A stretch of DNA of 64,000 nt, taken from assembly GCA_049115935.1 (NCBI GenBank), contig JAGDZK010000015.1:62001-126000 (forward strand), given 5' to 3'. How positions within the stretch are numbered: the stretch's first letter is position 1; every line of letters starts with the position of its first letter. Position numbers and translations under genes: made by a program. Shown here in pieces: positions 40,736-49,567 of this stretch. The stretch comes from Bermanella sp049115935. GTDB taxonomy: Bacteria; Pseudomonadota; Gammaproteobacteria; Pseudomonadales; Oceanobacteraceae. The notes under the pieces are model-generated. The model was given only the letters and a program-made list of their open reading frames with translations. It searched no databases and was not told the origin of the DNA.

Positions 40736-42565
40736 CTACGACGTGCGTGTTTTACGTAATGTTAATCGAGCCAGCAATAATAACAGCAAGGTCAGTAGTA
40801 CCGGAATAATGGCGATGTTCAGTACTTTTAACCAGCTGCCTAGGCTTTCGATGTCTTTGTCTAGTTCGTGCCGCACATCACGCAGGGCTTTACGAATGCG
40901 CAATTTTTCTTGCTGAAAGCCGTTGAGGGTGGCTTCTTGTTCTGGGCTTAACGTAAGCGAGTCTTTATCACGCTGGGTTTCAAGCTCGGCCATACGTTGT
41001 TCGGTTTCTTCTAGCTGGCGCTGTAATGCTTGTTCGTTTTCATAAAACTCACTTTGCGCTTGTTGCTGTAAGTCTTGCACCACTTCAAATGGGCGGGCAA
41101 AACGGCCACGGCTACGAATGGCGATTAAGTCATTGCTGCCTAGGTATTGCTCAACCATATTGTTAGCCAATGCACCGTTGTCAGCCCAAGGTTGCACAAT
41201 GCGTTGACCAAAGAAGTTTTGCACTTGTACCCATAAGCGGTCGGTTAACATATCGCTGTCGGCCACTACCATGACATTAATATTGTCATTGCTGGCCACG
41301 TGCTCTTTAGGTACTTCTAATTCAACCGGCGCTTTTTCAAAGTAGCTGTTTGCTTGACCACTTAGACGGGCGGCCAATACGTAACTTTCACCTGTTGGTT
41401 CAAAGCCATCCATTAATTGGCGTGGGTCTTGGGCCATGTTGTAGCGGTTTACATCAACGGTTTGTGCCACTGTGCTTGACCATAACAAGGCATCAAACGT
41501 GGTGGTGGCGTCAGTTGCTGGCTCTACAAAACCTGCGCTGACTAGGTTAACGGTTTCAAGTTCACCGGTTGCCACTTCATTTGGATTAAGGCCATCGGCT
41601 TGCAACCCTAGTAAACCTAAGTGGCGCACCGGTGGCATGCCTTGGCCCATGGACACGGTTAAACCGTATTGCGCATCGATGACCACTTGGCTGTCATCAT
41701 AAATCACACCCCACTGCTGCAATAACGGTTGTAGCGGGTTGATGGCAATATCGTCTTCACCCATTGGGCTCGGTTGTTTGCCTTCGGCTTTTGGGTCAAC
41801 AAAGGCAATGAGTTTGCCGCCGTTCATGACAAATTGATCAATGGCGTACAAGCTGACGTCGTCCAGTGATGACGGTTGCACAACGATTAACAGCTCGATG
41901 TCTTTTTCGATTTCTTCAATTTGATCTTCTACCCAACGTACGTCGTATAGCTGATCAAGTTGTTCAAACACGGCCCAAGGTGGAGTGGTGCCACCGCGTT
42001 GCATATCAAAGCCGCCGCGCATTTCTAGGCTGGTCATTAAACCCACCACAGGGATACGGGTTTGGCTTAAGCGGTAAATCAGTTCGCTGATTTCATATTC
42101 TAAAAATGGCTCTTTATCTGGTTGGAAAAAGCCAATAGTGGATTCATCACCTTTGCTGTTTTTTGCTTGCAAACCAAAGTACACATCATCACCTGTGGCA
42201 ATGGGTACGGCTTGTAAGCCTGCTTCGGCGGCTTTGTCTTCCGCTTCTGAGAATGGCTCAGGGTCAATGAGGTTAAGCTTTAATTTACCATCAGATAACA
42301 ACACATATTCTTGCAGTAGCTCTTCTACTCGCTTGGCGTAGCTGCGCAGTGCGGTTAAATCTTTGGTGGCCTTGTCTGAAAAATACAGGTTTAAGGTCAC
42401 CTCTTGTTCAAGGTTGCTTACGATATTTTTAGAACCCTGAGACAAGCTATAAATTGCTTGCTCGGTTAAGTCCACACGGGCGCCTTTGAATATTACTTGG
42501 CTAATCAACAGCACCAGGACAAAACACACAGGGGCCAATACAAACTTTAATACGGACGGTTTCAT
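40736..42565 (-). CDS. GldG-like ABC transporter auxiliary protein
   Basis: This 609-residue protein has an N-terminal membrane segment (about 7-27), a large periplasmic GldG/DUF4350-like region (about 30-480), a coiled coil rich in Glu/Gln (about 510-570) and a C-terminal membrane segment (about 578-602, ending LARLTLRKTRTS). The middle contains the ABC_transp_aux features, such as EYEISELIYRLSQTRIPVVG and QPSSLDDVSLYAIDQFVMNGGKLIAFVDP. It is the third gene of an ABC operon with ATPase and permease. The cargo is unknown. Confidence 0.85.
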   Translation of the reverse strand: MKPSVLKFVLAPVCFVLVLLISQVIFKGARVDLTEQAIYSLSQGSKNIVSNLEQEVTLNLYFSDKATKDLTALRSYAKRVEELLQEYVLLSDGKLKLNLIDPEPFSEAEDKAAEAGLQAVPIATGDDVYFGLQAKNSKGDESTIGFFQPDKEPFLEYEISELIYRLSQTRIPVVGLMTSLEMRGGFDMQRGGTTPPWAVFEQLDQLYDVRWVEDQIEEIEKDIELLIVVQPSSLDDVSLYAIDQFVMNGGKLIAFVDPKAEGKQPSPMGEDDIAINPLQPLLQQWGVIYDDSQVVIDAQYGLTVSMGQGMPPVRHLGLLGLQADGLNPNEVATGELETVNLVSAGFVEPATDATTTFDALLWSSTVAQTVDVNRYNMAQDPRQLMDGFEPTGESYVLAARLSGQANSYFEKAPVELEVPKEHVASNDNINVMVVADSDMLTDRLWVQVQNFFGQRIVQPWADNGALANNMVEQYLGSNDLIAIRSRGRFARPFEVVQDLQQQAQSEFYENEQALQRQLEETEQRMAELETQRDKDSLTLSPEQEATLNGFQQEKLRIRKALRDVRHELDKDIESLGSWLKVLNIAIIPVLLTLLLLLLARLTLRKTRTS

Positions 42566-42580
42566 ATTATTCTCCTTGTG

Positions 42581-43324
42581 TTATTTGGCTTTGTTACGTT
42601 GCAGCATCACTTGTGTGAGATACAACCAAAGGGCCATCATGGCAAAAAAGTAAGTGATGTCACGTAAATCTAAAACACCGCGGGCAATGGCATCAAAGCG
42701 GGTTAAAAAACTTAAACCGGCAATGAAGTCAATCATGCTTTGTGGTGCCCAAGCAAAACTATCAAGCACCATAGGCACGCCGCTCACCATAAAGATAAAA
42801 CACACCACCACGGTAAAAATAAACGCAACAATTTGGTTTTTACTGCAAACCGACATGCAACTGCCAATGGCTAAAAAGCTGCCTGCCATTAACCACGAGC
42901 CAATGTAACCCGCTGCAATCACGCCGTTATCTGGGTCACCCAGATACGCCACTGTGATCCACATCGGAAAAGTCAGCACTAAAGCTAAACCTGCAAACAC
43001 CCATGCGGCTAAAAATTTGCCGATTACCGCATTGGTTTGGCCAATGGGTAAGGTCATGAGTAATTCGATGGTACCCATTTGACGCTCAGGTGCCCATAAA
43101 CCCATGGCAATGGCTGGCATAAAAAATAGGTATAACCAAGGGTGAAAGTTAAAAAAGGCACTTAAGTCGGCTTGGCCTTTTTCATAAAAGTGACCAAGGT
43201 AAAAACTAAATACGCCCGCCAATACTAGGAACATTAAAATGAACACGTAGGCGATGGGGGTAGCAAAATAGCTGTGCAGTTGTCGCTGCATGACAATGGC
43301 TGTCATATTCATGTTAAACGTCAT
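42581..43324 (-). CDS. GldF-like ABC transporter permease
   Basis: This 247-residue membrane protein has about six segments (about 25-45, 63-83, 108-128, 140-160, 170-190, 222-240) and belongs to the ABC-2 type (NosY/GldF-like). A conserved-looking loop, MGLWAPERQMGTIELLMTLPIGQ, follows the second segment. It couples with the ATPase gene 10 bp upstream. GldA/F/G genes are best known from gliding bacteroidetes, but in marine gammaproteobacteria the same cassette has no assigned role. Confidence 0.88.
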   Translation of the reverse strand: MTFNMNMTAIVMQRQLHSYFATPIAYVFILMFLVLAGVFSFYLGHFYEKGQADLSAFFNFHPWLYLFFMPAIAMGLWAPERQMGTIELLMTLPIGQTNAVIGKFLAAWVFAGLALVLTFPMWITVAYLGDPDNGVIAAGYIGSWLMAGSFLAIGSCMSVCSKNQIVAFIFTVVVCFIFMVSGVPMVLDSFAWAPQSMIDFIAGLSFLTRFDAIARGVLDLRDITYFFAMMALWLYLTQVMLQRNKAK

Positions 43325-43334
43325 GGCATGCTCC

Positions 43335-44270
43335 TTATACGGTTTGGGCGCGAGTCACTTGACGGAATACATCGTCAAGGCGGCCTTTTTCTAGGTGAAT
43401 ATTTTCAACTTCCCATTGTTTGTCGTCTAACCAACGCACCACTTCTGGTAATAACATTTGGCCATCTTTTGGGAAGAGCATAAACGTGCGATCTTCTAAG
43501 TCGGCCACACATTCTACGTTTTCAATATCCGCAATAGTGGCTAGTTGCTGCTGCACATCTGTGTATTCTTCGGCCAGTTGCAAACAAATGGCATTGTGAT
43601 GGCGGCTTTGACGCTCTAACTCATCGGGTTTGCCATCCAATAACAATTTGCCTTCGCTGATAATTAGGGCGCGAGAGCACACGGCGCTCACTTCTTCTAA
43701 TATGTGGGTAGAGATAATCACAATTTTATCTTTGGCCAAACCTTTGATCAGCTCACGCACTTGGTGTTTTTGGTTTGGGTCAAGACCATCAGTAGGTTCA
43801 TCTAAAATCAATACTTTTGGATCGTGAATAATGGCTTGTGCTAAACCTACACGACGAGCAAAACCTTTTGATAAAGTGTCGATTGGTTTGTTCAGTACCG
43901 GCTCAAGCTCTACTTGTTCGATCACTTTTGCTAAACGCTGTTCACGATCTTGGCCGGTTAAGCCACGCACTTTGGCAATGAACTGTAAAAATGCCAACAC
44001 GGTCATTTCACCGTAAGCGGGGGCACCTTCAGGCAAGTAACCCATTATAGCTTGTACCGCTTGTGGGTTTTCGCTCACATTGATGTCACACACACTCACC
44101 CCACCTTGTGTGGGTTCAATGAAACCGGTGATCATTTTCATTGTGGTGGATTTACCCGCACCGTTTGGGCCTAAAAAGCCCAGAACTTCGCCGGGTGATA
44201 CATCAAAACTTAGGTTATTGACCGCTGTAAACTGGTCAAAACGCTTGGTGAGATTTTGCACACGAATCAT
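43335..44270 (-). CDS. GldA-like ABC transporter ATP-binding protein
   Basis: This ATPase of about 311 residues has Walker A FLGPNGAGKST (about 34-44), a signature close to LSKGFARRVGLAQAI and Walker B VLILDEPTDGLDP. The extended C-terminal part (about 210-311) is typical of the ABC-2 class. I start it at 44270 (MIRVQNLTKRFDQF), which has GAGAG upstream and is where such proteins begin; a frame to 44309 adds 13 unconvincing residues. It is the first gene of the Gld-type operon, divergent from plsB. Confidence 0.9.
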   Translation of the reverse strand: MIRVQNLTKRFDQFTAVNNLSFDVSPGEVLGFLGPNGAGKSTTMKMITGFIEPTQGGVSVCDINVSENPQAVQAIMGYLPEGAPAYGEMTVLAFLQFIAKVRGLTGQDREQRLAKVIEQVELEPVLNKPIDTLSKGFARRVGLAQAIIHDPKVLILDEPTDGLDPNQKHQVRELIKGLAKDKIVIISTHILEEVSAVCSRALIISEGKLLLDGKPDELERQSRHHNAICLQLAEEYTDVQQQLATIADIENVECVADLEDRTFMLFPKDGQMLLPEVVRWLDDKQWEVENIHLEKGRLDDVFRQVTRAQTV

Positions 44271-44546
44271 GATTAAACTCTCTATTATTATTGGGCGCAG
44301 ATTAGTCATTTAAAATCGGGGAAAGTTTCATCCCCATATATTGAGTGCTGTCAATATAGCGTCACTTTTTCCGATTACAATAGCTCGATTCTGTGAATAC
44401 ATTAACGGCTTACGATTTTAGCGTTGGTTTGTAAGCAAGACCTGCTACAATTCGTCATTGTTTTGCGTCCAGACTATGGTTTATAAGTAGTCTGGTTTTA
44501 CTGCCTACAGAGCTATTTTGGCTTTGGGTTTATATATAAAAAGGTG

Positions 44547-47015
44547 ATGACTTTGCGCGCCCTAGTTTCTATTGTTAATGCGTTATCTCGCGGGCTTCTT
44601 AAAATTTGGGTTAGAACCAATGTGGTTGGAATCAAAGAATCACAAGAGGTTTTAACTAACCAGCCTGATCAACCGATTTTTTACGCGCTACCGCACCGTT
44701 CCTACTCTGCCAGTCTTGTGCTAGATAGCGAGACCCGCAAAAAAGGTTTGCCTCATGCCCTTGAAGCCGTTGAAATTAACGGCATAAAATTTAGTAACCG
44801 TATTATTTATTTATCACAAACAGAAGGTCGCTGGTTACGCCGTCGCTCTATGCCTTACTTGCATAAGTCAGTACCGGACATGATCGACATTTGCCAAAAT
44901 AACCCTGAAATTAAGGCTCAAATTGTGCCTGTTAATGTGTTTTGGGGACGCTCGCCCGATAAAGAAAAAAGCTTTTTAAAAATATGGTTAGGTGATACTT
45001 GGTCGGTTGCCAGTAAATTACGCCGTATCGTGAGTATTATTTTAAATGGCCGCAATACGTTTGTGCATGTAAGCCCACCGCTGGATATTCAAAATATCAT
45101 CAGCGAAAGCCCGAACATGGAAGCGCCCCGTTTAATTCGTAAACTGGGCCGTGTTTTACGTGTGCATTTTCGTCATACCCGCAGTGCAGTAATCGGCCCA
45201 GATTTATCTCACCGCCGAACACTTGTTCACCGTTTGATTCGTAAACCCATGGTAAAAGCCGCTATTGAAGCTGAAATGCAAGACAAAGGCATCAGCTACG
45301 AAAAAGCGGCGGCCAAAGCCATTAAATACGGTGACGAAATCGCATCAAACCAAAGCCACAGCACCATTCGTTTTTTAGATATCGTACTGACTTGGGTTTG
45401 GAACAAACTTTATAACGGTGTTCAAGTTCAAAACCTTGACCAGCTAAAAACCACCTACAAAGATAACGAAATTATTTATGTGCCGTGTCACCGCAGCCAC
45501 ATCGATTATTTATTATTGTCATATGTGTTATTTAAAAATGGGTTTGTGCCGCCACAAATTGCAGCGGGCATCAACTTAAACCTGCCAGTGGTTGGCCCAA
45601 TTTTACGCCGTGGTGGTGCCTTCTTCATGCGCCGCAGCTTTAAAGACAATCCACTTTACAGCGCCGTATTTGATGAATATTTACATGCTATTTTTACATC
45701 GGGTTATTCAACCGAATACTTTATCGAAGGCGGCCGTTCTCGCACGGGGCGCACATTAAAACCCCGTGCCGGTATGCTTGCCATGACGGTTCGTAGTTTT
45801 CTACGTGACAGCCATAAACCCATCGTATTTATGCCCGTGTACATTGGTTACGAAAAAGTATTTGAAGGTGGTACCTACCAAGGTGAGCTGCGCGGCAAAA
45901 CCAAAAAGAAAGAATCCGTTTTGGGTATTTTTAAAACCTTAAAAGATCTTAAAAAGAACTTTGGCCGCGTGTACCTAACCTTTGGTGATGCCATCGATCT
46001 AAACCAGTATCTTGAAGACAAACGCCCTGGTTGGAAAACCGAAGACCACGGTACTGATTACCGTCCAGAATGGACAAAAGAAGTGGTAAATGAGTTAGCG
46101 ATTGATGTGGTTACCGGCATCAACAAAGCGGCCGCCCTTAACCCGATTAACATGCTGGCCTTGGCAATTTTAGCTGCACCAAAACAAGCTATGGATGAAA
46201 CCGTTTTAGCGCAGACTCTTAACTTATACCGCGACTTAGCTAAAGACATGCCTTACAGCCATTTAACCACACTGCCAGAAGGAAACGGCAGCGATTGGAT
46301 CAAGTACGCAGAAGACATGCACGTGGTTGAGCGTTTAAATCATCCTCTTGGCGACATTATCCGTATGGATGAAGCCCAAGCTGTGATGCTAACGTATTAC
46401 CGTAATAACGTGATTCACTTGTTTGCCATACCATCCATGTTGGCCTGTTTGTTTATCAATAATGTGAAAATGAAACGTGACGATGTGGTGCGTTTTGCAA
46501 AAACCATTTACCCATACCTTAAAGCTGAATTATTTTTGCATTGGCAAGAAGATGAAATCAGCGGTGTGATTGACCAATGGTTAGACCTGTGTGTCAGTAA
46601 AGGGTATTTAACTCAAGATGGTGATGATCTTATTCGCCCATCGGTTAGTTCAAATAATTACATTATGTTGTCTGTGTTATCACAGCAAGTGATTCAAATT
46701 CTTGAGCGTTATTATATTGCGATTGCCCTACTGCAACGGGCAGGTACTGGCAGCGTGAGCAAAGATGACATGGTGAAAAACTGCTCGTTAATGGCTCAGC
46801 GTATTTCGATCTTGCACGGTTTAAATGCACCAGAGTTTTTTGATAAGTCACTGTTTAAAAACTTAATTGAAGAGTTACTTGAACGTAAAGTGCTTACCTT
46901 AAACGAAGAAGGCAACATCGAATTTGGCGACCGCATCGAAAGCATCGCCAATGATGCTAAGATCCTGCTAAACGCAGATCTGCGCCGTAGTATTTTGCAG
47001 GTGACATTAAACTAG
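44547..47015 (+). CDS. plsB: glycerol-3-phosphate acyltransferase
   Basis: PlsB makes lysophosphatidate from sn-glycerol-3-phosphate and acyl-ACP or acyl-CoA at the inner membrane. It is an 822-residue protein of usual size. Block I VPCHRSHIDYLLLSY (HX4D), block II GAFFMRRSF, block III YFIEGGRSRTGRT and block IV VFMPVYIGYEK all lie in order near residues 312-430. The ATG at 44547 follows AAAAAGG by only 3 nt; a TTG at 44553 has better spacing (9 nt), so the true start may be six bases later. A terminator follows. Confidence 0.95.
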   Translation: MTLRALVSIVNALSRGLLKIWVRTNVVGIKESQEVLTNQPDQPIFYALPHRSYSASLVLDSETRKKGLPHALEAVEINGIKFSNRIIYLSQTEGRWLRRRSMPYLHKSVPDMIDICQNNPEIKAQIVPVNVFWGRSPDKEKSFLKIWLGDTWSVASKLRRIVSIILNGRNTFVHVSPPLDIQNIISESPNMEAPRLIRKLGRVLRVHFRHTRSAVIGPDLSHRRTLVHRLIRKPMVKAAIEAEMQDKGISYEKAAAKAIKYGDEIASNQSHSTIRFLDIVLTWVWNKLYNGVQVQNLDQLKTTYKDNEIIYVPCHRSHIDYLLLSYVLFKNGFVPPQIAAGINLNLPVVGPILRRGGAFFMRRSFKDNPLYSAVFDEYLHAIFTSGYSTEYFIEGGRSRTGRTLKPRAGMLAMTVRSFLRDSHKPIVFMPVYIGYEKVFEGGTYQGELRGKTKKKESVLGIFKTLKDLKKNFGRVYLTFGDAIDLNQYLEDKRPGWKTEDHGTDYRPEWTKEVVNELAIDVVTGINKAAALNPINMLALAILAAPKQAMDETVLAQTLNLYRDLAKDMPYSHLTTLPEGNGSDWIKYAEDMHVVERLNHPLGDIIRMDEAQAVMLTYYRNNVIHLFAIPSMLACLFINNVKMKRDDVVRFAKTIYPYLKAELFLHWQEDEISGVIDQWLDLCVSKGYLTQDGDDLIRPSVSSNNYIMLSVLSQQVIQILERYYIAIALLQRAGTGSVSKDDMVKNCSLMAQRISILHGLNAPEFFDKSLFKNLIEELLERKVLTLNEEGNIEFGDRIESIANDAKILLNADLRRSILQVTLN

Positions 47016-47043
47016 CGTTTTAATGTTTAATTCATAGTCGCAA

Positions 47044-47082
47044 TAAAAAAGGTGAGCCTGTTTAAACCGCTCACCTTTTTTT
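47044..47082 (+). terminator. plsB terminator
   Basis: AAAAAAGGTGAGC pairs with GCTCACCTTTTTT around a 12-nt loop, 28 bp after the plsB stop, with a T7 tail. Confidence 0.9.
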
Positions 47083-47130
47083 ATGTACCTAATAATTTTT
47101 GAAAATTTCTAATGGCGATTGATAATGATT

Positions 47131-47376
47131 GATGGGTTACCTCGTCATCCCCGAGTGCTTTTATCGGGAATCCAATCTACTTGGTGATTGTTTTCATTTT
47201 GCATGGATTCCGGTTTTCTCGTTCCTCGAAACCGGAATGACGGGTGTGTGTTTTTGATATACGCCCAGTAGGATGTGGTTAGGTTTGAGCGCAGCGAGAA
47301 CCGTAACCCATCGTTTTAAATCACACTATTGATGGGTTACGAAGTTCGTTGAACTCACTTTCAACCCATCCTACGA
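47131..47376. repeat. 246-bp direct repeat, copy 1
   Basis: It runs GATGGGTTAC ... CCCATCCTACGA and is almost identical to 48344-48589. Inside are GATTCCGGTTT and AAACCGGAATG as one palindrome, and GATGGGTTACG / CGTAACCCATC as another. Confidence 0.92.
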
Positions 47377-47400
47377 ACTGAACATCGTCCTGCCTTGCTT

Positions 47401-47751
47401 TTAACTAGCAGTACTTGTTCGTTTTTTGCACCTAGTATATTTTTCAAACCCTTTCTGCCCCCTAACCTCGATGGTATTTTTATCAATAACTCTGTAAGAA
47501 GGATCTCCGTCGATTTTTGTGTTAGGTCGATATGTTCCTTTCTCGAAACATCCACCGGGCCCGCAAAAAGAAACAAAATACAAACAATCACAAGCTTTGC
47601 CTATTGCAAGACCAAAGTTATGACTTTCCTTTTTTTTCCAAAACCCACCTAACGGATGAGTTTTGTTTGGTTTTGCCTGTTTTTCAATATGCCAATTCGG
47701 GTCTGGTGGATTACGAATTGCAGATAATATCGTTTTGATAGTTTTAAACAT
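47401..47751 (-). CDS. hypothetical protein, 116 residues, inside a repeat-flanked segment
   Basis: This basic protein has six Cys (for example CDCLYFVSFCGPGGC in the middle and one near the C-terminus) and no clear signal peptide, although residues 1-12 are mildly hydrophobic. It has a plausible codon pattern but no recognised family. It lies between direct repeats with another small unknown gene 112 bp upstream on the same strand, so both may be cargo of a mobile or hypervariable locus. Confidence 0.5.
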   Translation of the reverse strand: MFKTIKTILSAIRNPPDPNWHIEKQAKPNKTHPLGGFWKKKESHNFGLAIGKACDCLYFVSFCGPGGCFEKGTYRPNTKIDGDPSYRVIDKNTIEVRGQKGFEKYTRCKKRTSTAS

Positions 47752-47862
47752 TTTTTTGCCTAGCGCTCAGCTAAACGGAGGAGTGAAAATGACGGCTGTT
47801 TTACATGTTTTTGCAAAACAGGTGACAGTTTACCCAAATCCGACAAGATGCACTTGTTAGAA

Positions 47863-48243
47863 CTACTGTTTTTGGTAGCCACTGAAGCCGACCTCTGAAT
47901 ATTGTTTTATTTTCTCTTTATTGCCACAGCGCACAGTCCAAGATGACAAGTAATCTGGGTCGACAACTGTTTCACCTGTTGAACGAAGGTTATATTCACC
48001 CGGATCCGCCTCAGACACATTATCGAAATCAGGCGGAATAGTGAATTCACTTTGGGTTTGATTGCGACGAATTACAATACCATCAGCGTTTGATCTGATG
48101 ACTGGCCCATAGACCTGAATTTGGGTAATTACTTCATCATCATCGTCTAAGACGGTAATGCCAATTAACAGAACTTTATTGAGCAGACTATCGATGCTTT
48201 TCATATTTTGTAGTTCTAACATTTTATTCATAAGACCTTGCAA
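47863..48243 (-). CDS. conserved-type hypothetical protein, 126 residues
   Basis: This is an acidic soluble protein. The stretch LLNKVLLIGITVLDDDDEV, then VIRSNADGIVIRR and GEYNLRSTGETVVDPDYLSSWTV, resembles small proteins found scattered in many proteobacteria, often in toxin-immunity or accessory loci. I cannot name the family with confidence. The first Met may be at 48243, 48228 or 48219. It lies with its neighbour between the long direct repeats. Confidence 0.6.
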   Translation of the reverse strand: MQGLMNKMLELQNMKSIDSLLNKVLLIGITVLDDDDEVITQIQVYGPVIRSNADGIVIRRNQTQSEFTIPPDFDNVSEADPGEYNLRSTGETVVDPDYLSSWTVRCGNKEKIKQYSEVGFSGYQKQ

Positions 48244-48343
48244 GCTCTAGCTTACCCTCATTATGCAGCAACCAAGTTATGAATAACAATAACCAAGGCG
48301 CTCATAAGAAATGCTACCTAGTGAGCTATTTATTAATAATAGT

Positions 48344-48589
48344 GATGGGTTACGTTCGTCATCCACGAGTGTTTTTATCGGGGATCCAATCTAATTGGCG
48401 ATTGTTTTCATTTTGCATGGATTCCGGTTTTCTCGTTCCTCGAAACCGGAATGACGGGTGTGTGTTTTTGATATACGCCCAGTAGGATGTGGTTAGATTT
48501 GAGCGCAGCGAGAACCGTAACCCATCGTTTTAAATCACACTATTGATGGGTTACGAAGTTCGTGAACTCATTTCTAACCCATCCTACGA
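48344..48589. repeat. 246-bp direct repeat, copy 2
   Basis: It is the same length and orientation as 47131-47376, with only scattered substitutions and small indels. Together they frame a 1.0-kb segment with two unknown genes. Confidence 0.92.
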
Positions 48590-48618
48590 GCGACAATTAC
48601 GACTTAAATCAACCAACC

Positions 48619-48942
48619 TGTACGAACCCACACCCGCGGGTGATTAGCGAACAAAGAGAATTCGTTGGATATTCGGTTGATTGGCTAACGGCTATTCGCG
48701 CGCAGGTGCGCGCTCCTACATATTAATTTTGAATTAATTCACACTGTACGAACCCGCACCCGCGGGTGATTGGCGTACGAAGAAAGTGCATTAGACACCC
48801 AAGTAATCGGCTAACTGTTATTCGCGCGCAGGTGCGCGCTCCTACGTATTATTTTTAAATTAACTCACACTGTACGAACCCGCACCCGCGGGTGATCCGC
48901 GAACGAAGAGAGTGCGTTGGGCATACAGGTGATTAGCCATTA
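48619..48942. repeat. tandem 126-bp repeat, two and a half units
   Basis: Units start at 48619, 48745 and 48871 with an exact 126-bp period; the last is truncated. Each has CACCCGCGGGTG and GCGCGCAGGTGCGCGC palindromic cores. Related single units occur at 38788 (inverse) and, in part, at 21824. Confidence 0.9.
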
Positions 48943-48971
48943 TGAGATAAATCTAGAGGATCAAACAAAAC

Positions 48972-48995
48972 GAGCATAACCTAAGGATCATGCTC
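48972..48995 (-). terminator. terminator of the 112-residue protein gene
   Basis: GAGCAT and ATGCTC close a 12-nt loop; on the minus strand GTTTTGTTTG follows, 18 bp past the stop at 49013. Confidence 0.55.
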
Positions 48996-49012
48996 ATGTG
49001 TTATTTAGGGTC

Positions 49013-49351
49013 TTAAGCGGATTTTTTCTTACCGTTAAAATTTTGCGCAAACTGATGCCGCAGTTGTAGGTACTTAGGAGTCAGTCCCACATCTTCATAC
49101 ATTGGGTCTCCTAACTCATCAAACGAAACCACTTTTTTACCCTGCTTATAGGGCATTTGTCGCTCAACCTCGTCTAAGGCCACACCGATTAATTGGGCGA
49201 TAATTTCGTTTCGATTTAAGCCGGGATAAAGTCCGGTGAGGGCTTCGATGCGGGCTGCATCTTTAAGTGGTAGATTGATTTGATATTTCTCATCACCATT
49301 GTCGTGATGGCGGGCTGATTCCCATGTAGACATGAGCTCACGAACATTCAT
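49013..49351 (-). CDS. conserved hypothetical protein, 112 residues
   Basis: This small soluble protein has the core YQINLPLKDAARIEALTGLYPG, then EIIAQLIGVALDEVERQMPY and DELGDPMYEDVG. Pseudomonads carry similar proteins, sometimes labelled type 1 pili tip component without experimental basis. The middle looks like a ribbon-helix-helix-type segment, so a regulatory role is possible. It is divergent from ppc with a 216-bp spacer. The function is not known. Confidence 0.7.
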   Translation of the reverse strand: MNVRELMSTWESARHHDNGDEKYQINLPLKDAARIEALTGLYPGLNRNEIIAQLIGVALDEVERQMPYKQGKKVVSFDELGDPMYEDVGLTPKYLQLRHQFAQNFNGKKKSA

Positions 49352-49567
49352 TTAAACTAACCTCAAACAATAACAACTTACCTTTATCAGTTTAGCTCAG
49401 CTTTGGCTAAATGGCGGATTTGGTTACCATTTATTACAAAATACATTGGCGCTGTTTTTGCTTGCTATACCTTAAGCCTTTTAGATGTAGACTAAGGTCA
49501 CTATTTGCATTAAAAACAAACCGACTACAATTAATCTAACGCTCGACTTTTGCCATTAGGAAGGTTT

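Larger units (their letters stand above)
47016..47400. other. plsB downstream region with long direct repeat copy
   Basis: It holds the plsB terminator and then the first copy of the 246-bp direct repeat (47131-47376). No gene is seen. Confidence 0.6.
48244..49012. other. repeat-filled intergenic region
   Basis: The 769-bp gap contains the second 246-bp repeat, then the 126-bp tandem units and a terminator near the right end. No gene is seen. Confidence 0.7.

Noticed and set aside
47361..47591. 76-codon minus-strand frame overlapping the Cys-rich gene
   Set aside because: It is in another frame of the longer 47401-47751 gene and extends into the direct repeat; no separate support.
48619..48942. 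Possible CRISPR array
   Set aside because: The whole 126-bp unit repeats, including what would be spacers; there are no short repeats with unique spacers and no cas genes.
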